DNA of 28,573 nt from Ichthyophonus hoferi (Eukaryota > Opisthokonta > Ichthyosporea > Ichthyophonida > Ichthyophonidae), in assembly GCA_002751075.1 (NCBI GenBank), contig NAOQ01000547.1, positions 3,632 through 32,204 of the forward strand, written 5' to 3'. Both the position numbers and the translations under genes were made by a program. The notes beneath the pieces were generated by a model, which had not been told where the DNA came from, did no database searches, and saw only the letters and a program-made list of their open reading frames with translations. How positions within the stretch are numbered: position 1 is the stretch's first letter; each line of letters starts with the position of its first letter. Shown here one piece after another: positions 1-12,111 of this stretch.

Positions 1-3
1 GTA

Positions 4-40
<37 letters not shown>

Positions 41-52
41 GTTATGTGTATG
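1..52. repeat. (GTATGT)n microsatellite at left edge
   Basis: About seven head-to-tail GTATGT units, then degenerating into GTATG/TACGTG variants. It runs off the left edge of the window, so its full length is unknown. Confidence 0.9.
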
Positions 53-1100
53 CTTACGTGTAGGCGTATATGAATACGTATGTAAATAATTATTTGTTTT
101 TCTGATGATGTATATAAATAATTATAAGCATACTTAAAAAAATATTAACAACAAGGAGAGAGGAAGAATTCCCTCTCAGAAAAAAAAAATAAAAGAAAAT
201 AAAAATAAAAAGAATACTTGGGTGTGTAGGAGAAAGAGAGGAGAAATGATAAAACAAAAGAGGACGTAAGATGGACAAACGAAAATAGAAAGAGGGAAAG
301 AGAAAGAGAAACAAGAACTTAATACGCTAATGTCAATACAACATGGGAATGCAATAAAAAAAATTTAAAAATAAGGAAGTAGACACCTTTCGGTAGGTAT
401 TGGTGTTCTTTCCAATCAACATAGAGTGAGCTGATAAGGATAACAAGGGCGTATATGCTCCCACAAATGTGCTCTCACTCATTCTCTCATACAGTTCACA
501 AGTACGTTTTTATTTTTATTTTTATAACTATCTTATTCTTTGATATTGCGTTTCGTCGGTTTTCCCTCTAAATCTTGGCTGCTGTAGATATCTTTTTAGG
601 CAAACTCTACCCTTTGATTACTAGTCGTATCGTTGTTAGTGTTTTTGAAAAACAAATTTTAATGCTCAAGGTGTTGTCTAGATAGAAACTTGCCCAAGTA
701 TTTTATCAATATATTTCTAGGGTGCAATTGTTAAGGAACTTTTAAAGATAAAAAGCCTTAAAATATGCTACATAAATACCTTGGCTTAGGTATTATTATA
801 TGATATATCATTATTTATTTATTTCGCATTATACTGAGAACATTTTGTGGTTAGAAATATGTTTATAAAAAGCTATATTTAAGAATTAATTATTGGTTAT
901 AAATAAAATTAAGTTTTAAAAAAAGCAATATATACGTTTGTATTATTGGACAATTATGGGCAGCAATAAAATTTCTACATATTATTGGCTAATAAGTTTG
1001 TATTTTATTGTGTTGCAATTTATCGTATAAACCAATATAGATAAATATATTGGTATAGGTAGAAGGTATATATATGATGATATATGTGTAATATACTACA
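53..1100. other. AT-rich non-coding stretch, no gene seen
   Basis: A/T-rich sequence with homopurine runs near 155-320 and no convincing exon. A short open minus-strand stretch at about 365-455 ends in a GT, but no acceptor or homology supports it. A CCAATCA heptamer lies near 412. Confidence 0.6.
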
Positions 1101-1104
1101 ATGT

Positions 1105-1145
1105 TTCCTTATTTGTTTATTTATTTATTTATTTATTTATTTATA
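1105..1145. repeat. (TTTA)n microsatellite
   Basis: Roughly nine TTTA/TTTAT units sit directly at the outer end of the left copia-type arm. The matching outer end of the right arm, near 3690, lacks such a long run. Confidence 0.8.
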
Positions 1146-2555
1146 TTAAAATATAGAATATGTTTTATTCATTTATTATCTTCTACTAATCAAATAGTAC
1201 ATACTATTTATCCTACCTACGTAGTAATGTTTCAGGTTGTATACCATATTATATTAGGAATGCAGTTTGATCCCAATTCAGTCTCACCATATCATATGTG
1301 TTTAAAACAGTATAAATTAACCAGTGTGTGGTTGAGATGGGGCTTTAAGTTTTTGTTGCAAACAGATTTTTGTTTTACATGACTTCAGATGCAAATGTGT
1401 ATGATTCATAGTAATACAATTCATGTTAATTTACGATTATTTGAAATCCCCACTAGACTAGAGAATTGCAGAACAATTTATTATTTGCTGAAGCAAAACG
1501 CAATCATATGGTTGTGTACGGTTCATTTTATTTTTAGCAAAAGATCCCGGTTTTGACATCATTAAATACATTCAAAACAATATCCACTGCAGCTACCATG
1601 TACCCCAATAGGATATGTTAGTGACCTAATATATTGTTTTTGCACTGGTTACAATTATTTATAAATGTTAATGTAGTAACGCCCATAAGAGGGCGGCTCT
1701 TCAGATTGCTATGGCAGCAAAAGAACTATGCCAAGAATTGCTTAGTTCCTAATAAACTAAATTGAGATAATCTCCAACATTTAGAAGAAAACATCTATCT
1801 AAGCAATAATAAAAATTAATTAGAAATTCCCAAACCTGTGGAAAAGTCATTAGAACTATTGAATATTGCTCTAGTTTTGTTTCCATTATAGTTTACCATC
1901 TGACTTGCATCATTGTCTAAGTAACAGCTTAGAATATAGACAGGATATGTTTACTCTGTATCTTTACCATTTAAACCATATATGATAATCATTCAATTAT
2001 TGGAAATACATGGATAGAACTTATATTGTTGTCTACTAAGATTAATTAATTAATCATTTCTGTCATTGCAAGTACTCCCCGTAAGTATTCATTTATACTC
2101 TTATATATATATATCATATTATATCCTATAATATAGGTTTACATTGTGCACAGTTAATTAGTATGCATTACACCCTCATTTGTGCCTACACATATTAAAC
2201 AACCACTTGGTTTATTTTATTGATTCTATTACTATTAGAAATTATCGCATTGTTTAATAAAAGATTAGGTAGTCTGTTTTGTTTTAGTATTCTACCCGAC
2301 CAATCCTTCAGCCATAAAAATGACAAATCTATTAGTCGACTTTCCATCCCCATAGTGTTTGTTAATGAAATCAGCATCTAAATATGCTGTTCCATTGATC
2401 GATCCTGGGTTGTATACCATAGAATCTTGTGGGTAGGTGTTGAGGTAACGCAGGAGATACATGAGCATTTCATACTGTCTCATGTTCGGTTTGGACATGT
2501 GTCTAGCTAAATACAGAAAACGATATATCCGCACGAAAAAACTCTTGGCGATCCT
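1145..2555 (-). mobile_element. Fossil copia (Ty1) 3' region, left arm
   Basis: The minus strand at about 2534-2290 carries the start of a copia-type RNase H domain: YLARHMSKPN, then LLRYLNTYPQDS, then an ADFINKHYGDGKST block corresponding to the family's usual SDADWAGD..RRST. Further RNase H-like sequence lies near 1975-1890. Below that comes non-coding sequence that may include the element's terminal region. The piece is broken, with many breaks and an extra insert of roughly 200 bp relative to the opposite arm. It looks old. It pairs with 2600-3690 as an inverted arm. Confidence 0.8.
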
Positions 2556-2599
2556 GTTAAGGCACCCAACGATACTGCTGTATCATTGGGTGCCTTAAC
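2556..2599. repeat. Central hairpin between inverted copia arms
   Basis: GTTAAGGCACCCAACGATA is followed by a 6-base loop (CTGCTG) and then its reverse complement with one G:T-type difference. This 19-bp stem is the exact symmetry centre of the two inverted copia-type arms, and it is better conserved than the arms next to it. Confidence 0.85.
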
Positions 2600-3690
2600 T
2601 GGATTGGAAAGAGGTCCCAAGCCAACATTTCATTTGCGATATCTATGCTGAGTAGATATATGTCAAAACCAAACATGAGGCATTACAAAATGCTCATGCA
2701 CCCCCTGTGTTGCCTCAACACCTACCCACAGGATTCTATTGTATACAATCCAGGATCGATCAATGTAACACCATAGCATACTCATATGCTGATTTCGTTA
2801 ACAAACACTATGGGGATGGAAAGTCGACTAATAGATTTTTCATTTTTATGGCTGGAGGATTGGTCGGGTGGAATGCTAAAACAAAACTGATTGCCTAATA
2901 TTTTATTAAACGAGGCGACGATTTCTAATAATTGCATTTGCTGGAAACGGTAAAATATAGGTAAGACATACTCTGTCTATCTTAAACCATTACCCTAACA
3001 ATGATGCATGTCAAGTGGCGGAATATGGTATAAACAAAACTAGAAGCTCTATATCAATCACACGGTGGTCAATGTTAAAACAAGAATATTTAATTAATTT
3101 GGGTATTTTTTATAGCTATAATCATACTCGTACTATTAGTATATACAATTACATATATAATCTGGAAAAAAAGTTGGTGCAATCTAAACCTACCAATCAG
3201 AGAGCATCTCATATTGGTTCTAAATGTCAATCCAAGATGATCGACAAAGATTGATCCAGCCAATGGCAGAGGTCCTACAACTATATTCCATTTCAGATCA
3301 TGTTTGGAGTTCAGATAACTAATTGCTTAGGCATCCTGCCTAAGACAAATCCTGGCGACTTGTTGAGTAATAAAAATGTGTAATAACATACCTGTATTTT
3401 GTGTTTACAAGGTACACGTTCAAACGGCCCTTAATTCCGTATTTCCTCTCCTTCTAAACAAATACAGGTCACAGGAATGCTCCTGTCTTTACTTTATCTT
3501 CCCAACAGCTAATGTGTACCAATCAAAATATAGATGATATGGTGAGGTTGAATTTGGAACAAACTCTATATCTATTATAATATGATATACAAGAATTAAT
3601 ATCAATCTGAATCATTGCTACGCAGGTTTAATATTTAAACTCTATTATTTGATTAATAGCAGATAGTAAATAAGTAGAATTTATTCATAT
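2600..3690 (+). mobile_element. Fossil copia (Ty1) 3' region, right arm
   Basis: A plus-strand copy of the same copia-type 3' region as the left arm. The INKHYGDGKSTNR and GGLVGWNAKTK blocks are read at about 2795-2890. RNase H C-terminal-like sequence follows near 2985-3060, then non-coding sequence near 3530-3690 matching the outer end of the left arm in reverse. The piece is broken, with many breaks. Similarity to the left arm is visible along most of the length but is clearly diverged, so the arrangement is not recent. Confidence 0.8.
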
Positions 3691-4261
3691 TATAATACAA
3701 ACAAGTAAGGAATAATTGCAGGGTACTACAACACATGTTCCAACAATGTAAGAAAGTATGACTGTATTTGATTGAATTTATTGCATTATATTATATTATA
3801 TTATATAGGCGAAATAGCTTTGATTTTAAAGTTTGTATTAAACTTAGCAACTGACTAAGACTACAATTTACTGTTTTACTCTAAGATATACTATATGGTA
3901 TACTTGATAATTATATAGGTGCTACAACTTAGCTCAATCAAGCATCAAAATATAATATATTAATTATATACCGTTTTAGTATTTATATGTATAATTGTGT
4001 AATAACCTGGCATAGATTAAATCAGCATTATAATTAATTGTTTGTTTTTTTCAATATAATATAAACTACCTATACCTCTTCCTATTGATTTATTGTATAT
4101 TCCAGAGTAACATAGTATTATAGGATATCATAAAATAATTATGTACTAATAATTTGGTATTGTAACATAATGTATGAGAATGTAAGATAATGTAATATAA
4201 TATTATACAAAATAATATATATAATATAATATAATACAATACAAAATAATATAATAACCCG
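3691..4261. other. AT-rich spacer, no gene seen
   Basis: Sequence dominated by TATTATA, ATAATA and similar words. No exon-like stretch, RNA gene or other defined element could be recognised. Confidence 0.6.
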
Positions 4262-4957
4262 ATGCCATCAGTTCAAGACATCAATTCCATCAGTTTATCA
4301 TGGAGCAATCAAATCACCCAACTAAAGTTTGCCAAACTTATAGCCTTATCTACTGAATTACGTTTGGCTAAGCGTCATCTTATTGGTGCTAAAGATGCAC
4401 GTGCAATTGAGCCAATTAGCCTGCCTATCCCTCGGTTATGTTATGTTACGTTATATATTACGTTATACCATACCTCTACCCTGTATTATATATTAATATA
4501 TATAATCCTCCTTCCCACTCTGTCCCTATACGTACCAGGCCATATATCCTATATTATTCTGTCCTATGGTGTTCTATACGAAGGTTTAATTTATTATTTA
4601 TACAACATAAATTTTATCATTTTTAAGGCATTTATTGCAACTCAAAATTAAGTTCCCGTATAAACGTCATACACTGGCGCTCAACCATATATTTGACTTG
4701 TTCAAGGTAATTAATATTTATTACTACCTATTATTTATTACTTATTTTCTATCATGCTATCTCTTTCTTTCTTGTATTTTCATAACATACATGTATGTTT
4801 TGATCAAACTATATATTTTCTACACACTTATATTATCTTTCCCTCTTTGCCTCATAATCATTTCATTGACTGTTGTTAAACGAAGCTAGTCAGGCTATAT
4901 AATGCCAAACATGTATGTTTGATTATTCTGTTTCTCTCTTTTTATAAGACTTTGTAG
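4262..4957 (+). CDS. Possible small three-exon gene, function unknown
   Basis: Exon 1 is 4262-4434, starting ATG after AACCCG. Exon 2 is 4628-4706. A candidate last exon, 4949-4957, adds Thr-Leu-stop. Predicted product about 86 aa. The phase holds across intron 1 (CG|G) and intron 2 (phase 0). Both introns are GT-AG, and the last acceptor follows a strong pyrimidine tract (TCTGTTTCTCTCTTTTTATAAG). The exons are markedly less AT-rich than their surroundings. The protein has a Lys/Leu-rich middle (LKFAKLIALSTELRLAKRHL) and ends KFPYKRHTLALNHIFDLFKTL. No family was recognised. Upstream exons or a different last exon are possible; for example, an open stretch follows an AG at about 5330. It ends about 560 bp before the CSDE1-like start. 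Confidence 0.45.
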
Positions 4958-5514
4958 TTGCTGGTTACTTTAATGTCCACTCGTTCCAGCCTACCTTCCT
5001 ATTCCTTCCTCGACATATGTATATTACTACATACTACTGTTCATCAAAACTAAAACATGTGTATTACTCTTGCCACTTTTCAAATCTAATATACTTATAC
5101 CTATACGTACACACCTACATATACACACATAATGCATACTTGTGTATTGACTTTATTGCTTCTTATACTGTCTCTGTGTTGAGAGTGTAGTGAGTACCTT
5201 TTATAATATGAGAATATAATTATAATATCGGTTCTTACATACACATATCCTATCTACAACAAGGTTATCTACACCCAGTTACATTCCTCTAATTTAAATA
5301 TAAATGTGTTCCATTTTCTGTTGGTTTAGAATCATTATGAAGTTGCCCTATTATCTATTTTGATATTTCATGCTGTCTTTGTCTATTATACAGTAATAGT
5401 TATAAGAATAGGAATGGTAGCAATAATAATAATAATAATACTAATACATGTACTCTATACCAATACTAGATCCTATCTATACTACACCAATCAACCTAAT
5501 CGCAACCAATCACC
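4958..5514. promoter_or_regulatory. Upstream region of the CSDE1-like gene, CCAAT boxes
   Basis: An intergenic stretch with two CCAATCA heptamers at 5487-5493 and 5506-5512, the second only two bases before the start codon. An (ATA)n run lies near 5423-5442. The 5' untranslated region and promoter must lie here, but no unique TATA box can be picked out of such AT-rich DNA. Confidence 0.4.
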
Positions 5515-8049
5515 ATGGACCCACGATCTGCCTGGAATGCATTTGCCGCTCCCACAGGTAGTCTATCTACCTATCTGTCTATCTATTTACTTACCTACCC
5601 ACCCATCTATTTATCTATATATCTATTTGTAGTTATTACAATGCGATGCAACGTCATACCATACTCTACCATACCAAACAAATCATACCATACTATATAG
5701 ACTTCTAACACTAGGGAGTGACTTATATGCAATCAGATGATAGGAGGATGCAATCAGATGATAGGAGGGAGGGGGAGGCACCAAGGGGTGAACGTTATGA
5801 TAGACGAGGAGGATATCGCCGGGAGGAGAGGCGAAATGGGGATGCGTATGATAATAGAAAGTAAGCACTGGTTTGGTATATATAGTTGGTGAGGGGGAGG
5901 TGGATTGAGGTATATGTGTAATAGGTAGTGTATGTATGTGTTGCAGAGGCGAGAGGTTTTTAATTGTATACTGGGGTAATGTATTTGTGTATGTGTGTAG
6001 GTATGTATGTAGATCACTATGCACACTCTCTAACCCACTAGAATGCATGCATTTCTTACTCCAACATAATTGATTACAGTCCTATAAGCCTTAATTACCA
6101 TTGGTCTATATATATCTGTATACCTATACGTATTTCTGCGCATATGATACACATACCTATACATATACATATACACAATCGCAAATATATATTAACTATA
6201 CTAACCAATTATATACAGCGATCGTAGAGGAGGGTCGAGGTATGAGACCCGACCAGATGGGCCTAGGGAAGTGGGCATTGTTGATAAACTGACAGATAGC
6301 TATGGTTTTATAGAATGTGTGGAAAAACAGGTACATGATATGGGCGGGGTGTGATTGGGTCTGGTACATAGAGGTGGGGGATGAGTGGAAGATGTATTGT
6401 GTTGTTTGTGTTGTATGGTGCTATATTATAGATGATAATCATTTATAGTATGTATGATATAAGATTGTTGTGTCTATTATTTTACTATTGCTTTTGTTAC
6501 TTTTCTCCCTCTTTTTCTTCCTCGGCCTATCATGATCATTCTCCTTATTCTCTACGATCCCATTCGCCTAAACCAACCTCGGGTTTAATTTTACCCCCTT
6601 TCCCCTTACCTAATATCAATACATATCCATCCATTTTAGTCATTACTACTACTAATACTATTACTCTCCCCGTCCAACACCCTACCAACTTCTAATATAA
6701 TTTTACCCTCCTCCCCCTTAATCAATAGCAACGTATCTTCTTTCATTTTAGTCACTATAGAGATGACGCCAGTCAATTACAGCCTGGGGATGGGTTAGAA
6801 TTCACTGTGGGGTCAGATAATAGAACTGGAAAACTGGTGGCCTATGACGTGGTATTGCTGCCTCCTGGCACCGTTTCCTTTGAGGTAGGGCAGGTTCCTA
6901 TAGGCTATATGCGTGTGTTTGTGTATATGTATATATGTATATATATATGTGTATATATATAATGTATATGGGGCGCTACTATATATGGGAGGGGTATGAC
7001 GTAGTATCGCACCATGCTGGCTGGGTCCACTCAGGTGGGTGGAGTATATTGTCTGTATGTATATGTATGTATGTGTTGTTTTATATTTATGCCTATATAT
7101 TAATATCTAGAAGGCAATAGGTGCCCGTAGAGGCGCAATCATAGCCAAAACCCAGAACGGAGATGGTATAGAGAGATTTCATTGCATAGTCATGATTACA
7201 AAATTAAAAAAATTGAAGTTATTGTATTACAATAGGCCTGTAGTTTTAAATTAGTGTAATTAAATTATCAAATTATTTATTTAAGACATATTTATATACC
7301 TATTACTAAGTATATATGCATTGGATGTGCATATACAAACATGTCCTGTATTTATATTACCGATGTTAAAGACTAATGCCCAAATGTAATTGATGGGATT
7401 ATAGATTATAGACGATCATCGTACTAGGGGTGAGATTAGCTATGAGGTGTATGGCCGAGGGGCCAACTATGGCAAACAAGGTATGTAGTATATATATATA
7501 TATATATGTACATGCATATTTGTGTAGGTAAATATAAGGGTATGTATGTATGGGTAAATAGAATCAACAATATACTACTATACCTTATATTCTCTCATTA
7601 TATTACATTTATTATTTTATTTAGACAGTCCAATACATTATGTGTAGACCAATAGGGTGAAAAGCTTTTACGTAGTTCAATCGTATAGTGTGTGAGTTTG
7701 TGCTGTAAACCAATAGTATAACAATGTTGGGTCATTTTATTCTCTTCTTATCTTCATATTTAATTATTAACTCTTCCTTCCTATAGGTGGAGAGCCAGGC
7801 AAAATCCGGTTTAAGAACGCGAACGACCAAAGCAATCTCATTGCTACTTTTACAGCCCGTGAACAAACCGATCCTGAATGTGCATTACGTAAGGGGGATA
7901 TTGTAGAGTGTACTATAGTTACCCATAAAAGGCATGGCCTAAAAAGGGCAATTGACGTCACACTGGTGGAGAGGGTCCAACCACCTCTGAGTATGTACTG
8001 TATATGTAGGGGCGATGAGTGTGGCGATGAGTGTGTATGTGTATGTATG

Positions 8050-8081
<32 letters not shown>

Positions 8082-11000
8082 CGCATATAGATGTATGTAT
8101 ATCTGTATATATGTATGCATGTATGTACGTATATATATATATGTGTGTATGTACGTATATAGATGTATGTATGTCTGTATGTATGTATGTCTGTATGTAT
8201 GCAGGTGTGTATCTAGGCATGTAGATCTACGAATGGGTGTTTAATACACTTTATTGACCTTAGTAAATTGGGTCTTTACAGTTTACGCCACTATAGTGTC
8301 ATTGAAGGATAAGTTTGGATTCCTAAAGGTAGGTGTTATCTCTATAGTATATCTAGTGTATATAGTATATAGTATATAGTCTATATTATGTTATAGTGTA
8401 TAATATGTGTAGTATATTGTATGTAGTATGTTATAGTGTGTGTTATGTGTAGTGTATTGTAGGGGATATATCTATTATATGTATATACATATATAGATAT
8501 TTGGCATTATACGTGCCATATCATACTATGCTATGCCCATTACACCCACTCACATTTCTCCCCGTGCCTTTTCCAGCCAATCAGCAAGAACCTTGAGCTC
8601 TCAGATGTATTCTTTCACTACATGGAGTACGAGGGAGATCCCAACAACCTGGAGATAGGGCAGGAAGTATCGTATATAGAGAGGAAGAGGCAAAGAGATA
8701 TGATAGCGTCCTGTGTTAAAGTCCTCGCTCCCGGGGCCTTAGATGTGAGTGAGGGGATAGGGTAGGGTGTTGTAGTGTATAGTGCAGTGTCGCAGTATAT
8801 TATATTATATTGCACTATGTAGTATACAACCGCATGATATCACAGTATTTTATATATATATATATATATATATATGGTTATATATACAGACTAACACATG
8901 TCTTAATCTGACCTTACACTATCCTCTATATTTATTTTATCCTCTAGGAAGTAGACTCGACATCGCTTGACGGGGTAGTGAGCAAGGGTTTATCACAACC
9001 ACAAGGGAGAACTAGTTACTATCGAGAAGCACCTCAGGGACAGATAGAGATTAGAGAAGGAGAAGGAGAGTCACTAGGAAGCTTTGTTTTCGATCCGACT
9101 AATGTAAAGGCTTGGGGTGAACCTATAGGGGAACCGGGAAGAAATGTAAGTAACTATGATTGGTTATCTATCATGCTGTTGCGATGGTTTGTTTTGGACG
9201 TTGGTTTTCCTTGGGATTGTTGCCTTGTGCTGTGTTGTATTTTATTCTATTATGGTTGCTTATTGTATATTATGTGTTATGTTATTTTATTAACATAGCT
9301 TATTTAAAATAAAGGACATATTGGGCCAGCTGTAGCCCGTAGACTTCTGTGACCCGGCTCGGTTCTAATTTTATTTTGTTTGAAACAGCTTCTTGGAGTT
9401 GGCGATAAAGTTAAGTTCAATGTAGCTACCCATAAGATCCTGGGAACTAAACGGGCCATTAACATCGAATTGGTTGGTGAGTTGTATTTTGATGTTATGA
9501 TATGATTGGTTTTACTGCCTCTACTCTCTTTTATTAGTGTATCGAGTTGTTTTATTTCATGTCATATTTTTATACTACTTACTATCCTATTACACTATTA
9601 TGCTGTTATACCATGTTACTATGATATTATGGTATCAACACCCACCTATACTAACCTTCTCTTACTCTCCCCCTGCCTAGAGAGGGCCCCTCTTAAGAAG
9701 GAGTATGGTCATATATGCTTTCTACGAGATGGCAATGGACATATAGAGAGGATAGATCGAATGACCTGCATACCATTTGACACTACTAGTAGTATACATG
9801 CATCGGTCGAGTAAGTGGGTGTGATATGGGTATATCATATATATATACTACATACACTGCATGCTACCTTCTCTTGTACACCAGGGCATATATCGTATAC
9901 CCTATACTATACACTCTATATCCTATGCCCTATCTACTCTATTTACTATGGAGCTTATAAGTGCACATGAACTTTAGTATATTAAGCTATATCCTATAAC
10001 CTTCCTTATTGACTTATCTCTGTGACGTGGCAGAAATAAAGATCTCTTGTCGGTGGGTTGTGCGGTGGAATATTCTGTTCAGAAAATACGTCGCTATTTG
10101 ACTGCTTTTAACGTCATGCCATTGGCCGAGGGCGTGATTCCCAGTGAGGTGTGTGTATATTTGTATATATATATATATGATATTAGATTGTATTATATTC
10201 TATTCTATTACCTTACAATATACCATAGCACACTAACATATATATATAGTATGAAACCACAGATGACGTACTATACGGTATCCTTGAGAAACCCTACACC
10301 GTGATTGGTGACCAATGTGGCGGGAGTGTAAAATACGAAGTGGATTCACAGACCTATAGCTATCCATTTTCTATTACTGCCATTGACCCTGCCTCTAGGC
10401 CAATTAAAATTGGGGAAACGATCTCTTTTAGGATGGCTGCACGTGATGTGAGTGGTGGAGATGGAGTGGGGCGGGTTATGGTGTATTGGTATTGGTTAAT
10501 GTATATTTTATTGTATGATATTGTATTGTAGGGCATGTGCTCTAGTGTATTATAGTATATGGTATAGTATATTATATTATATTGTAAATTAATGTACTTT
10601 AACATATACCAATTTCAATTTTAATGATGCCTAATAACTGGGTGGATTAGGGAGGCAAGAAAAAAAGAGCCAATGATGTGAGACCTTTATATGATCCCAC
10701 CACTAGCGATGCAGCAAAACAGAGGGGGAAGGTGGTAAATATGGAGGGAACTGTAGGGACCGTCAAGGTTTTCAGCCCCACTGGAGACATGAACCAGGTA
10801 GGCATTGCTGTATTCATTACAGCAACTATCTTTTTTCTCTCTTCCTTCTCTCCACATAACCTATGTTTTCCTCTGCCCTTTATCTAGTTACTATTATCTT
10901 GCGGTATTAACTATATAACCTGCAACTCGCTATAATCCAACCAGGTGCGCATGTGTGTTTGTATGTGAACAGAGATGTGTTATTTATTGAATGTTTGACT

Positions 11001-12111
11001 GGGTTATAGATCTTTTTGCTAATTATATCTATTAAAAATTATCTGGATGCTATTATGAAATCTAATTGTGGTTGGTTAACTTATAATTTTATTTTTAATA
11101 GATTCCTTCAAGCGTTTAAAATTTTGTTATGGGCGGTCTTAATATATTTTATATTTGTTTTACTCCAATCAGGATGGGCCAAATGAAATCCAAGGGATAT
11201 GTGTCATTGATGGAATTTAAATATGTTAAGAGGATTTAGATCTACCTATGAGATTATACCATCAATTTTTATTGAGTGTGTATGAACGAAATAACTACGT
11301 GTATTATATAAATTATATATATTCTTGTTGCTAATTACTATAGTAGAATCATTCATTAGCTAATTATTTATACTGAGATTACATGGAGTAACTAAATAAT
11401 ATATATATATATATATATATTGTTATTATTAGTCTAGTCACAAGGTACATCACTCTGATATTTACCCCTCTCTATCTCTGCCAGTCAATGACGTTCTGTG
11501 TGCATGAGATCCAACCAAATACCCGGATTGGCATCAATGACGATGTTGAATTCTTTGTATTAACCAACAAGATTACTGGAGAACCCAATGCATGCAAGTG
11601 TGTATCTGTTGACTTTCCACCTCCTCTTTACCTACCTGTTGCAATCATATTACGTGTGGTCTTAATCATGCCTTAATGTAATGGAATGGACTGGATATAC
11701 TCTAATATACTATATAATACTCCGCATGGATTAACACTGACATACCAGCCTATATACTAGTATCTATATGATCACTCCCCCTTACCTAACGTATGTCGAT
11801 TCCATAGTATATTCTCTTCCCTTATTAGCTGATTATCATAGCCGGTCCTATCCATCTTTATGTCTCCCTCTCTTACACCCTGTTCTTCCTGTCTCTACAG
11901 ACTGAGACGTATAGCTCCCCGTACTGCTCTTGCAGCCAATAGTGTGCGACGCTTTGGACCCATCAGACAACCTCGCGGACCCGATCATTCAATTGGATTC
12001 ACTAATAGAACAGGGAGCCCCGGACCTGCTGGATTAGCCGACACCATAGAGGTGACTGACAGTGAGAAAGAAAGTGTGGTAACGGAAGATGAAGGGATTG
12101 CAGCGGAGTAG
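5515..12111 (+). CDS. CSDE1: CSDE1/UNR-like cold-shock-domain RNA-binding protein
   Basis: Seventeen exons: 5515-5557, 5719-5860, 6219-6330, 6729-6884, 7111-7165, 7412-7480, 7787-7990, 8282-8328, 8577-8744, 8948-9145, 9389-9476, 9681-9810, 10034-10148, 10250-10447, 10651-10797, 11485-11597 and 11901-12111. They join in frame to 731 aa. The family binds A/G-rich RNA and controls translation and mRNA decay in the cytoplasm. An Arg/Gly-rich N-terminus is followed by canonical CSD1 at about residues 80-150 ([18 protein letters not shown]), then a non-canonical unit at 155-258. Next come canonical CSD2 at 261-330 (FGFL..DVFFHY) and a non-canonical unit at 337-428. Two degenerate units (432-505 and 602-665) flank another non-canonical one (517-597). 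A SUZ-C-like motif ([12 protein letters not shown]) sits near 683, followed by an acidic tail. It is shorter than human CSDE1 (798 aa): the CSD3 pair appears absent. The start context is CACCATGG. Confidence 0.9.
5558..5718 (+). other. CSDE1-like intron 1
   Basis: A GT-AG intron rich in CTATCTA/ACCTACC words. Two in-frame acceptors are possible: after GGGAG (exon from 5719, used here) and after CAATCAG (exon from 5737). The protein would differ by six residues. Confidence 0.55.
5727..5768 (+). repeat. Perfect 21-bp tandem duplication in exon 2
   Basis: Two identical 21-bp copies lie back to back in the coding sequence. They give MQSDDRR twice in the N-terminal Arg-rich tail of the CSDE1-like protein. 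The reading frame is kept. Confidence 0.9.
6331..6728 (+). other. CSDE1-like intron 3, strongly polarised
   Basis: The first half is G-rich (GGGCGGGGTGTG, GAGGTGGGGGATGAG). The second half is C/T-rich (TTTCTCCCTCTTTTTC, CCCCCTTTCCCCTTACC, CCCTCCTCCCCCTTAATC). This is the clearest case of the intron polarity described in the findings. The true acceptor is AATCAATAG at 6728; the later TTTTAG at 6751 lies inside CSD1 coding sequence. Confidence 0.8.
8045..8216. repeat. (GTAT)n/(TA)n microsatellite in CSDE1-like intron 7
   Basis: GTATGTAT and TATATA runs broken by CTGTATG and ACGTATA variants. Open frames in it on both strands are repeat artefacts. Confidence 0.85.
10798..11484 (+). other. CSDE1-like intron 15, longest of the gene
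   Basis: A 687-bp GT-AG intron with a pyrimidine tract just after the donor (10828-10887), unlike most introns here. It contains a CCAATCA at about 11166 and a (TA)n run at 11399-11420. No internal gene was recognised. Confidence 0.55.

Noticed and set aside
365-480. Minus-strand open stretch with a hydrophobic run (IYALVILISSLYV) ending at a GT
   Set aside because: No acceptor with a pyrimidine tract, no start, no recognisable family and no second exon.
7767-8244. Long open frames on both strands rich in Tyr, Ile, His and Met
   Set aside because: They are read-through of GTAT/TATA microsatellite inside CSDE1 intron 7. Only the plus-strand part up to 7990 is a real exon.
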